Source of the DNA: Cognatitamlana sp035818475
GTDB lineage: Bacteria; Bacteroidota; Bacteroidia; Flavobacteriales; Flavobacteriaceae
Length of the DNA stretch: 64,000 nt
Assembly: GCF_035818475.1 (NCBI RefSeq)
Contig: NZ_JAYMGV010000001.1
Location: forward strand, 1,674,001 to 1,738,000
Reading direction: 5' to 3'
Notes under the pieces: model-generated
The model's input: the letters and a program-made list of their open reading frames with translations, nothing else
Told to the model about the DNA's origin: nothing
Database searches by the model: none
Program-made: the position numbers and the translations under genes
Part shown: piece after piece, positions 35,910 to 43,263 of the stretch
Layout of the letters: each line of letters starts with the position of its first letter
Numbering within the stretch: position 1 is the first letter of the stretch

Positions 35910-36149
35910 ATGGCTAGACAAAGCATATCATTTACAAAGCCAAATGATGAATGGTTAAAGACCCAAGTTGACAATAAAGAGTATTCGAGCAAAAGTGAAT
36001 TAGTAAATGACTTGATAAGACAAGCTCGAAAACAGCAGGTTCAAATTGACTGGATTCGTGCTAAACTTGAGAAAGCTGAAAAAAGCGGATTTACAAATGA
36101 CAGTAAAAGTGAGATTTTAGCTCAATCAAAGTCTTTGCTGAATGGCTAA
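35910..36149 (+). CDS. Ribbon-helix-helix antitoxin, ParD-like (cassette 7)
   Basis: A 79-residue protein from the ATG chosen here (MARQSISF). The RHH signature is clear: ARQSISFTKPNDEWLKTQV (strand and helix 1), then KSELVNDLIRQARKQQ (helix 2), typical of CC2985/ParD antitoxins. An upstream frame extends to 35862 but crosses the promoter, so the later start is preferred. It overlaps the toxin gene by eight bases and should neutralise it and repress the promoter at 35861-35892. Confidence 0.85.
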   Translation: MARQSISFTKPNDEWLKTQVDNKEYSSKSELVNDLIRQARKQQVQIDWIRAKLEKAEKSGFTNDSKSEILAQSKSLLNG

Positions 36150-36429
36150 ATACAAATTAAGCAAAGAAGCGAAAAATGACTTGATTCGGATTCACCATTA
36201 TGGAATTAAAAAATTCGGAATGAGACAAGCGGATAAATATTTTGACTCTTTTTTTGAATATTTTGACATTATTGCGGAACGCCCTTACTCATTTGAATTG
36301 GTTGACTATATAAAAAAGGGTTATAGACGTTGTGTTTGTGGAGTAGATAGTGTTTTCTTTAAAGTCAATGAAAATATTGTAGAAATAATGGCAATTGTCG
36401 GAAGACAAGACTTGGATGAAAAACTATAA
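36142..36429 (+). CDS. RelE/ParE-family toxin (cassette 7)
   Basis: A 95-residue toxin-like protein: YKLSKEAKNDLIRIHHYGIKKFG at the N-terminus, SFELVDYIKKGYRRCVCGVDSVFFKV and EIMAIVGRQDLDEKL at the end match ParE/RelE plasmid-stabilisation toxins. Whether it poisons gyrase (ParE) or cleaves mRNA (RelE) is not decided by the sequence. It is coupled to the antitoxin by an eight-base overlap. Confidence 0.87.
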   Translation: MAKYKLSKEAKNDLIRIHHYGIKKFGMRQADKYFDSFFEYFDIIAERPYSFELVDYIKKGYRRCVCGVDSVFFKVNENIVEIMAIVGRQDLDEKL

Positions 36430-36444
36430 ATTAATAAAAACTGT

Positions 36445-36982
36445 TACCAACAGTGGCTCCTATGAAAAGCACTAGCTCAGTTCCTCAAAGTTAATATTTT
36501 AATTTTTACTTAAGCCACTTTTTTCTATTTTGATATAACTTGATCGGCATCCTATTTGTGATCGATTCTTGATCGTCACCAGCATCTGTATGATTATAAG
36601 TTATAATAACCTGGTCACTTGCTAAAAAATGTGATACTAAGAATTTAGTTCACCCACGTTGTTTTGTGATACAGGTTTGTCTACTTTTATTGTGAGCTTT
36701 GTTACCTGTTAGTATCTATTCCAATACACCAATGACATTTCCAACTTCGCTTGTGTATGTCAATTCCTATGCATAATTTAGAGGAGGCAGTAATTTGAGT
36801 GTTTATATCTTTATTTTTTTAGTGAACTTTAAAGATACTCGACTTACTGCTTTTTCATCGATGCTATAATTAATTGCTCGGTAAGTGCTTACTTGGAAAA
36901 TTCCTGCGGAGTTTTCCAGCTAGTGTTTATTTACTTATTTTAGTGCTTATACACGCAGCTAATTTTATACTAACCGTTACTT
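36445..36982 (+). repeat. attC-like site 7, enlarged
   Basis: Left core TACCAAC (36445-36451), right core GTTACTT (36976-36982). It carries the long repeat B and an apical hairpin GGAAAA/TTTTCC at 36895-36917. The left core does not match the start of its own unit (GTAGTCAATA, 35850), unlike most others. It fills the 585-bp gap between the toxin and the MutS-like gene; no gene is seen there. Confidence 0.55.
36458..36874. repeat. Long direct repeat, copy B
   Basis: About 417 bp, near-identical partner of 34617-35027. The insert relative to the short form spans about 36498-36808. Confidence 0.9.
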
Positions 36983-37014
36983 GCAAGCTGAAAACTGAAC
37001 TCTTTGAATAGAAA

Positions 37015-38277
37015 ATGAATAATATTAAAGACTTAAACATAGAAAATGAAATTTTACCATTATTCGACTATTCTCTGAATATGTTTTCAAAAAACAAAAT
37101 TTTTGAAATTCTCGGAAAACCATTGCTATCGACTACAGAGATAATCCAACGTCAAAATATATTAAAAGGATTCTCTGAAAATGAGAAAATATTAAAAGGC
37201 TATTCATACACAGTTTTATATTTAAACGAAGTTCATTTTTTCCTTAATGATGAAAAAATTGAAGATTTTTCAAAGAAAAAACTGAAATACAAATTATTTG
37301 CTTCAAAACAAGAGAAAACAAGATATATAAGTAAGTTTAATCAATTGATTTTGTTTTTCCATCGCTTAGAATCCAAGTATTTTACAAGGTTAAAACTAAA
37401 CCTTTTTCCAAAAGAATACGCTTCAAGTATTAAAAGAATTTTGCAGTTTTTATCAAATTTTGAACTTCATAAACATGAACATATAATCAGAGAAAAAAGG
37501 CTAAGAGATAAGCATGTAATTGAGTTGACAGAAAAAATTAATAACCTTAAGAAAAAGGGATTAATAAGATTATTTTGGGATGATTTTTTTCTGTTTGAAG
37601 CATATCTATCAATTAGTTTCGGAATAACAAAAAACAACTTCTCATATCCAAGTTTTACCAAAGACCAAATTAAACTAAGTGATTTTTATCATCCATTATT
37701 AGAAAATCCTATCAAAAATGACCTCGAAACCAATAGTAATGTAATCGTCTTAAACGGACCAAATATGTCTGGAAAATCAACTTTTCTTAGGGCTGTTGGA
37801 CTTTGTATATATTTTGGCCATTTAGGAATTGGAATACCTGCATCAAACGGAGAAATTCCGTTTTGTGATTATTTTTCAATTGAAATAAACAGAACAGATG
37901 ATATTTTAAATGGCTATAGCCATTTTATGACTGAAGTAATGAACCTTAAAAGGGTAGTTCAACAAGCAAATAGTGGGAAAAAATGTTTTGCTGTTTTTGA
38001 TGAGCTTTTTAGCGGCACGAATGTGGAGGATGGTTTTGAAATTTGTAAAACAACAATAAATGGATTGAGTAAATTCGACAACTCATATTTTTTTATTTCT
38101 ACTCACATTCAAGAGCTAAAAAAAGTTTCAAACGGACAAATAGCAAACTATTATATCGATTGTGAATTAATTGAAAATAAACCGACTTTCACCTATCAAC
38201 TAAAAAAAGGTTGGTCAAACATAAAAGTTGGTCGAATTCTATTTGAAAAAGAAGGATTAAACAAATTATTAGACTAA
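37015..38277 (+). CDS. Stand-alone MutS-family ATPase (cassette 8)
   Basis: A 420-residue protein with a C-terminal MutS ATPase domain: Walker A GPNMSGKST (248-256), Walker B FAVFDE (325-330) followed by LFSGTN, and STH (362-364). The N-terminal half is a helical lever-like region (residues 1-220). Mismatch-recognition and connector domains of MutS are absent, as is the Smr domain of MutS2. It probably binds branched or stalled DNA structures, or has another ATP-driven role; being cassette cargo beside a toxin-antitoxin pair, a defence role is possible but not shown. Confidence 0.82.
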   Translation: MNNIKDLNIENEILPLFDYSLNMFSKNKIFEILGKPLLSTTEIIQRQNILKGFSENEKILKGYSYTVLYLNEVHFFLNDEKIEDFSKKKLKYKLFASKQEKTRYISKFNQLILFFHRLESKYFTRLKLNLFPKEYASSIKRILQFLSNFELHKHEHIIREKRLRDKHVIELTEKINNLKKKGLIRLFWDDFFLFEAYLSISFGITKNNFSYPSFTKDQIKLSDFYHPLLENPIKNDLETNSNVIVLNGPNMSGKSTFLRAVGLCIYFGHLGIGIPASNGEIPFCDYFSIEINRTDDILNGYSHFMTEVMNLKRVVQQANSGKKCFAVFDELFSGTNVEDGFEICKTTINGLSKFDNSYFFISTHIQELKKVSNGQIANYYIDCELIENKPTFTYQLKKGWSNIKVGRILFEKEGLNKLLD

Positions 38278-38288
38278 AAAAAGCCAGC

Positions 38289-38404
38289 AGGTAACAAAGT
38301 GTAAGAATAATTACTTGGTTCTTGCCTACTAACGCCAAAAGGCGTCACAAGTCGGAAAATCCTCGGACACAAAACCGCACTATTCTTACACGTAACCGTT
38401 GTCA
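38289..38404 (+). repeat. attC-like site 8
   Basis: Left core AGGTAAC (38289-38295), right core GTTGTCA (38398-38404), 116 bp. The arms GTGTAAGAATA and TATTCTTACAC are exact complements, the best-paired site of the array. Confidence 0.75.
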
Positions 38405-38416
38405 CAAATTGAGAAA

Positions 38417-38950
38417 ATGAGATACATATCAATAATTTTAACTCTTATTTTGACTTTTTCCTGTAAAGTCAAAGCTCAAGAAACAGACTTAAAAATAGTC
38501 TGTAATGAATCGATTAAAAATGACCATGAATATTCGGAACCTATAATTATAAAAACTTGTGAATTTAAAAATCACTTATTCAAATCAATTGGAACAGCTG
38601 ATTATAAAGGCCGATATTCTTACAAATATGAACTATTTCAGATTGACAAAAAGGATACGATAAAAGTAAAAAACTCTGACTTTTTTAATGAAAAAGTAAT
38701 CGGATTGGAAGAATTGATAAACGACAAAATTAAAAGTGAATACGAATCGAACTCTAAAATCCCCGAAATCAGTGACTGTATGAAATGTATTGATTTTAGG
38801 CTCTATAAATTAAATGAATTCGGAATTTCATTTAGAGATAAAAACCGAATCGAATTTAATATTGATAACGGAATTGGAAGTGTGTGTTTTAATGTAAGCT
38901 CAAGTTCAATCGTTTTGGAACTTTCAGAATTAGAGAAATATTTAAAATAA
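38417..38950 (+). CDS. Exported protein of unknown function (cassette 9)
   Basis: A 177-residue protein from ATG 38417 with a signal peptide (ILTFSCKVKAQ); the Cys in LTFSC could be a lipobox. The frame extends six codons upstream to a TTG at 38399, but that codon lies inside the site core, so the ATG is preferred. A beta-rich body with CDS-like composition contains a DCMKC motif near residue 122; no family is recognised. Confidence 0.65.
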   Translation: MRYISIILTLILTFSCKVKAQETDLKIVCNESIKNDHEYSEPIIIKTCEFKNHLFKSIGTADYKGRYSYKYELFQIDKKDTIKVKNSDFFNEKVIGLEELINDKIKSEYESNSKIPEISDCMKCIDFRLYKLNEFGISFRDKNRIEFNIDNGIGSVCFNVSSSSIVLELSELEKYLK

Positions 38951-38955
38951 AAAAA

Positions 38956-38980
38956 GTGCAAACACTGGTGACCGTTGCAC
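38956..38980 (+). repeat. Compact attC-like site 9
   Basis: GTGCAAAC (38956-38963) and GTTGCAC (38974-38980) are only ten bases apart, with GTGCAA/TTGCAC exactly complementary. It looks like a collapsed site and ends the array; no mate of its right core is seen downstream. Confidence 0.5.
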
Positions 38981-39105
38981 AAGTCAATAATTTTATAAAA
39001 ATAGACTAATTATCTGGCTGTTTAAGCAATTTTGTTAAGTAAACTATTGTATTAAAGTTCTAAAACCGAAAGCTCTTACAGAGAAGATAAATGCTTTGTA
39101 CCTGG

Positions 39106-39131
39106 CCTAAACAGCCAATTGGCCGTTTAGG
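39106..39131. other. Hairpin downstream of the array
   Basis: CCTAAACAGCC / GGCCGTTTAGG pair (10 of 11) around loop AATT, with GTAC outside on each side. No T tract follows. The gap 38981-39240 contains no gene I can support besides this hairpin. Confidence 0.5.
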
Positions 39132-39240
39132 TTTAGTACTATCATCACTTGAGAGAAGAGTGATGAACTATTAATAATTAGTTTTCATTTTATGTGCTAG
39201 TAGTAGGAGTATGTAGGTCATAAAATAAAGAGGGAGAGCA

Positions 39241-39513
39241 TTATTGAAGGTTGGCCTTTAAGTTGTTTGATATGGTCTTGAACTCATTGGCAACTTCAAT
39301 TATGGCGTTAAATACCAGAATATTTTTGCAAATACCACTTTTAATGTTTCTAACAGTTTGAGAATCTACTTCAATATTATTAGCACGTAATTTATCTATT
39401 ACTTTGCCGGTATACTCTTTAGGAAGGTGATTAACAAGCAGGTCTCTTAAAGCTTCTTTTTCTTTTGGAGTACTAATATCATAAAAAGTATATAATTTGT
39501 TTAAATTTGTCAT
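39241..39513 (-). CDS. Small protein with a possible helix-turn-helix segment
   Basis: A 90-residue protein, no signal peptide. The middle reads VDSQTVRNIKSGICKNILVF followed by AIIEVANEFK, which resembles the recognition-helix half of a Cro/XRE-like fold, but I am not certain. It is divergent from the XRE regulator at 39626 across 112 bp, so the two may share control. Function unknown. Confidence 0.5.
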   Translation of the reverse strand: MTNLNKLYTFYDISTPKEKEALRDLLVNHLPKEYTGKVIDKLRANNIEVDSQTVRNIKSGICKNILVFNAIIEVANEFKTISNNLKANLQ

Positions 39514-39625
39514 AATATGTTTAAGTTTGTTTTGATTTGAGTGAATTTATATACAAATATATTATAAATAATTAAATATTAAAATAAAAATTTACTCATA
39601 AGTGTAATTTTAATAATTCCTAACT

Positions 39626-39940
39626 ATGGAGTTTGAAGAGAAATTGAAGCAGTTAATAAAGAGTAAGTACAGCAAATTGGGAGATTTAGCCAAGAAACTG
39701 GATATGAATTATTCCCAGCTTTCTCAGTATGTGAACGGTAAAAAAGTTTCAATTGATTTTTTGCATAAAATAATTCAAGAATTCCCGGAAGCCGATCTTA
39801 ATTGGTTGTTGAGAGATGATCCCGAGGATGTTGTTAATGAAGGGGAGCCACGCTATAAACCTGTTTTGAATAATACGCAGATTATTAGCAAGATTGAAGT
39901 GTTATTGGACGATCTGAAAAATCAAATGCCTCAAAAATAA
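39626..39940 (+). CDS. XRE-family helix-turn-helix protein
   Basis: A 104-residue DNA-binding protein. The N-terminal HTH is seen at about residues 15-55: LGDLAKKLDMNYSQLSQYVNG, then KKVSIDFLHKIIQEFPEADLNWLL, followed by an acidic tail. It should act as a small repressor. It converges on murF, with three bases between the stop codons. Confidence 0.8.
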   Translation: MEFEEKLKQLIKSKYSKLGDLAKKLDMNYSQLSQYVNGKKVSIDFLHKIIQEFPEADLNWLLRDDPEDVVNEGEPRYKPVLNNTQIISKIEVLLDDLKNQMPQK

Positions 39941-39943
39941 AAA

Positions 39944-41224
39944 TCAGATAAACTCTAAAGTTCGTTCTAATGCCATGCCTCTTGATCCTTTTATAAGTAG
40001 AGAGGCGTTTTTTACGGTAGAAAAATCAAAGTTGTTTTTAAAATCTTCAAAAGATTGATACTGTTCTGCTTTGTGGTCTTTAACTTCAGCTTTAAAAAAA
40101 TGTGTTCCAACAAATAGGATTTTATCAATATGCAGAGAAAGCGCTAAATCCAGAATGTTTTGATGTTCTTCTTTAGCATTCTTGCCAAGTTCAAACATAT
40201 CACCCAGAACAGCTATTTTATATCCATTCTGTTTTTCAAAATTCAATAAGGCTGCACGCATACTGGTTGGATTAGCATTATAAGCATCCAGTATAATGTG
40301 ATTAGAGCCTTTCTGAATGATTTGAGAGCGGTTATTTGACGGGATATAAGTCTCAATAGCCTTTTTAATGTCTTCATCTTTTACTTTAAAGTAGTTCCCA
40401 ATAGCAATGGCGGCTGCAATATTATTAAAATTATAATCGCCTATAAGCCGGCTTTGTATTTCTATATTATTATAGATGCATTTTACAAAAGGTTGTGCAG
40501 CCATAAGGTTAATAAGAACATGAGCTTCATGGTCTGTGCTTCCAAAAGAAAATGTATTAGCGGTTTTGGTTTTTTCAATTTGAACAGGATCGGTACTATT
40601 CACAAAAATGGTCTTATTGTTAGAGATCAGGTGATGATACATTTCACTTTTACCTTTTATCACGCCCTCAATACCTCCAAAACCTTCTAAGTGGGCTTTC
40701 CCAAAGTTTGTAATATAGCCGTAATCCGGTTGGGCTATAGCACATAGAAATTCTATTTCCTTTTGATGATTGGCGCCCATTTCTACAATGCCAATTTCTG
40801 TAGTATCATGCATGGATAGCAGAGTTAAGGGTACTCCTATATGATTGTTTAAATTACCTATTGTGGCTGTAGTGTTAAACTTTTGAGCTAATACAACGTT
40901 GATCAGTTCTTTTGTTGTGGTTTTGCCATTGCTTCCTGTTAGGGCTATGATAGGAATATTTAAAAATTTGCGATGAAATGTAGACAGTTTTTGAAGTGTG
41001 GTCAACACATTATCTACCAATATGGTTTTATTTGAAATGCAGCACTCAGGATCATCAATAATAGCAAATTTTGCTCCTGATTTCAAGGCTTCTTCAGCAT
41101 AAGTATTTCCATTAAAATTATCGCCTTTTAAAGCGAAGAACATATCGTCTTTTTGAATCTTTCTGGTATCCGTACATGCTGTGTTGCATTCTAAGAAATG
41201 GCTGTGTATTTGTGCTATTTTCAA
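39944..41224 (-). CDS. murF: UDP-N-acetylmuramoyl-tripeptide--D-alanyl-D-alanine ligase
   Basis: A 426-residue Mur ligase. ATP loop GSNGKTTTK (97-105), NNHIGVPLTLL, EMGANHQKEI, and the C-terminal domain with AYNANPTSMRAAL and VLGDMFELG are present. It joins D-Ala-D-Ala to the UDP-MurNAc-tripeptide in cytoplasmic peptidoglycan synthesis. It is downstream of gldJ on the same strand, separated by a terminator, in the usual flavobacterial order with porU and porV. Confidence 0.93.
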   Translation of the reverse strand: MKIAQIHSHFLECNTACTDTRKIQKDDMFFALKGDNFNGNTYAEEALKSGAKFAIIDDPECCISNKTILVDNVLTTLQKLSTFHRKFLNIPIIALTGSNGKTTTKELINVVLAQKFNTTATIGNLNNHIGVPLTLLSMHDTTEIGIVEMGANHQKEIEFLCAIAQPDYGYITNFGKAHLEGFGGIEGVIKGKSEMYHHLISNNKTIFVNSTDPVQIEKTKTANTFSFGSTDHEAHVLINLMAAQPFVKCIYNNIEIQSRLIGDYNFNNIAAAIAIGNYFKVKDEDIKKAIETYIPSNNRSQIIQKGSNHIILDAYNANPTSMRAALLNFEKQNGYKIAVLGDMFELGKNAKEEHQNILDLALSLHIDKILFVGTHFFKAEVKDHKAEQYQSFEDFKNNFDFSTVKNASLLIKGSRGMALERTLEFI

Positions 41225-41255
41225 GTCTTGAAATTTTTGAAATAAAAGTATAAAA

Positions 41256-41283
41256 AAAGTCCTAACTCTGGAGTTAGGACTTT
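41256..41283 (-). terminator. Terminator downstream of gldJ
   Basis: A 13-bp perfect stem AAAGTCCTAACTC / GAGTTAGGACTTT with a two-base spacer; on the minus strand a T tract follows. It separates gldJ from murF. Confidence 0.85.
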
Positions 41284-41302
41284 AATATATTATTAAGAAC
41301 GA

Positions 41303-42997
41303 TTAATTTTTCTTTTTGTTCTTTGTTTTGCTTTTAGAGCCTACTCTAGACATAGCACATCTAAATCCAATATAATCTGTTGCCATATCTTGTGGGAAGT
41401 AACGTCTTTGAGCTGGATCTAACCAATACTCTCTATCTTTCCAAGAACCACCCTTATAAACTCTTACTTCGTCATTAATTAAAGATGTTCTGTTATTACC
41501 TCTGTCATACTCTCTAATAATATTTCCTAAAGAATCTCTGGTAATATTGTGTTTTGGAGAATTGTACATCTTTCTGGTTTCTGCTTCAGCATTACTCTCC
41601 TCATTTTCGTCATCGTTAAAGCTTTCAAAATAACGAGACGAACGTTTATCACCATCTCTAAAGTTTATATGGTTACTTCTGTCAAAGTTAGTTCTTAAGT
41701 AAGTGTCATTTTCATCAATTGGAACCTGAGCGATCTCACCCGGTAAATTTCTGGCAATTACCTTTCCGTTAGATAGCGTATCATAAACAATATCATCAAT
41801 GCTAACTACTTTTACAGAGCCGTCTTCGTTCAATGCATTTTTGGTATAGACATTTCCACGGTAGTAGTTAAAGTCGTTAAACTCATCATCAACTATGGGT
41901 CTGTATACATCAGCCACCCATTCAGCAACGTTACCAGCCATATCATATAATCCAAAATCATTAGGTTCGTAAGATTTAACAGCATTGGTGATGTCTGCAC
42001 CATCGTCAGACCATCCTGCTATCCCACCATAGTCACCTTTTCCTTGCTTAAAGTTAGCTAATTGATCACCACGAACCTTACGTTTTCCAGAACGTGTATA
42101 TTGTCCATCCCATGGGTATTTTTTTCTTCCACGGTAAAGATTATAACTTCTTAATTCACTTAACCCTAAAGCGGCATACTCCCACTCGGTTTCAGTTGGT
42201 AATCTGTATTTAGGTGAAATAATACCGGTTTCGCGTGTAGCATATAATCCAGTTTCATTGCCATCAGCATCAACTCTTACATTTCTTCTACCTCTGCCTT
42301 CAGGATTTGTAACCTCTGTATTTCCTCCATAAGCCTGCTCCGGTGCATTGATATAAGTATCAGTACTAAACGTTTGCTCAGCATTAACATCCGTAATCTT
42401 AGCATCACGTTTTAAATAGCCTGCCTTTTCCAGATTGTATTCGTTAACACGGTCTGAACGCCAGTTAGCAAATTCAACGGCCTGAATCCAACTTACACCA
42501 ACAACAGGATATTCACCATATCCCGGGTGACGCAAATAGTTTTCAGTCATTACTTCATTAAAACCTAAACGATTTCTCCAAACTAAAGTATCTGGTAAAG
42601 CACCATGATATATAGCTCTGAAGTTTTCATCAGAAGGTGGGTAAACACGTTTGATCCAATCCAGATATTCCATATACATGGCATTGGTAACCTCGGTTTC
42701 ATCCATATAGAAAGACTGTACGTGTTGCTGATTTGGACTATTATTCCAATCATGCATAACATCATCCTGTACACGCCCTTTTGTAAAAGTACCACCTTCT
42801 ATAAATACCAATCCTGGAGATGTTTCCTGTTCTTTAAAATTTGTGTTGTATTGAAAACCTCCTTCACGGGAGTTAATTTGCCATCCTGTAGCTCTGGAGC
42901 TGTTTTTTGAACTTGAGGATTTTTTACAACTGGTTGAAGCTACTGTTAGCGCTAAAACCAATAAAACCTTTAGTGATACTACTTTTTTCATATCCAT
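41303..42997 (-). CDS. gldJ: Gliding-motility lipoprotein GldJ
   Basis: A 564-residue lipoprotein (lipobox VASTSC, Cys24) with a formylglycine-generating-enzyme-like (SUMF1) domain: PGLVFIEGGTFTKGR, FYMDETEVTNAMYMEYL, PVVGVSWIQAVEFANWRS, YRLPTETEWEYAA, DMAGNVAEWVADVY and YKGGSWKDREYW, ending IGFRCAMSRVG. Length matches flavobacterial GldJ. It is a core part of the gliding and type IX secretion machine at the outer membrane. It is divergent from porU across 266 bp. Confidence 0.93.
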   Translation of the reverse strand: MDMKKVVSLKVLLVLALTVASTSCKKSSSSKNSSRATGWQINSREGGFQYNTNFKEQETSPGLVFIEGGTFTKGRVQDDVMHDWNNSPNQQHVQSFYMDETEVTNAMYMEYLDWIKRVYPPSDENFRAIYHGALPDTLVWRNRLGFNEVMTENYLRHPGYGEYPVVGVSWIQAVEFANWRSDRVNEYNLEKAGYLKRDAKITDVNAEQTFSTDTYINAPEQAYGGNTEVTNPEGRGRRNVRVDADGNETGLYATRETGIISPKYRLPTETEWEYAALGLSELRSYNLYRGRKKYPWDGQYTRSGKRKVRGDQLANFKQGKGDYGGIAGWSDDGADITNAVKSYEPNDFGLYDMAGNVAEWVADVYRPIVDDEFNDFNYYRGNVYTKNALNEDGSVKVVSIDDIVYDTLSNGKVIARNLPGEIAQVPIDENDTYLRTNFDRSNHINFRDGDKRSSRYFESFNDDENEESNAEAETRKMYNSPKHNITRDSLGNIIREYDRGNNRTSLINDEVRVYKGGSWKDREYWLDPAQRRYFPQDMATDYIGFRCAMSRVGSKSKTKNKKKN

Positions 42998-43189
42998 ACT
43001 TTTAAGTAAGCTAATAATATTTTTGGTGCTGCAATATAAGAATTAAACCCAATAACGCAAGCTATTTTTTACATTTTAACCAAAAAAATGTGTATTTCAT
43101 CTTATTTTTTATGCATTACAACGATGTTTTTGCAGTTTTTGGCCTTTTGTTTGTTGAGTTATAACGTCCGCTTTACTAATTTATTATTG

Positions 43190-43197
43190 TATTTTTG
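43190..43197 (+). promoter_or_regulatory. Candidate -7 box of porU
   Basis: TATTTTTG fits TAnnTTTG and lies 66 bp before the porU ATG. No TTG at the usual spacing. The 266-bp divergent region 42998-43263 holds no other element I can support firmly. Confidence 0.4.
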
Positions 43198-43263
43198 ATA
43201 CAGTTTTTAAAAATGTTATTTTTTAGTAAATAATAACAAGAGGTTAATGACGTTATTTTAGCA

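Larger units (their letters stand above)
29487..38980 (+). mobile_element. Integron-like gene-cassette array without a visible integrase
   Basis: About nine plus-strand units separated by long imperfect inverted-repeat sites. Most units begin with a word that is the reverse complement of the word opening the site at their own 3' end. Examples are GTTAGCCATA (29487) with TATGGCTAAC (29990), GTTGTGCAAC (30181) with GTTGCACAAC (30733), GTTGGCAGTA (30863) with TACTGCCAAC (31806), and GTTAGCAAC (32470) with GTTGCTAAC (34602). The words differ between units. This is the relation expected of attC-bounded cassettes that circularise. Cargo is diverse, mostly one gene per unit. No tyrosine recombinase is encoded in the window. 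Confidence 0.7.

Noticed and set aside
34617..36874. Insertion sequence pair flanking cassettes 6 and 7
   Set aside because: The repeated stretches have no transposase gene and no clear terminal inverted repeats or target duplications, and they coincide with recombination-like sites.
29487..38980. CRISPR array
   Set aside because: The repeats are long, palindromic, unequal and separated by whole genes; there are no short regular spacers and no cas genes.
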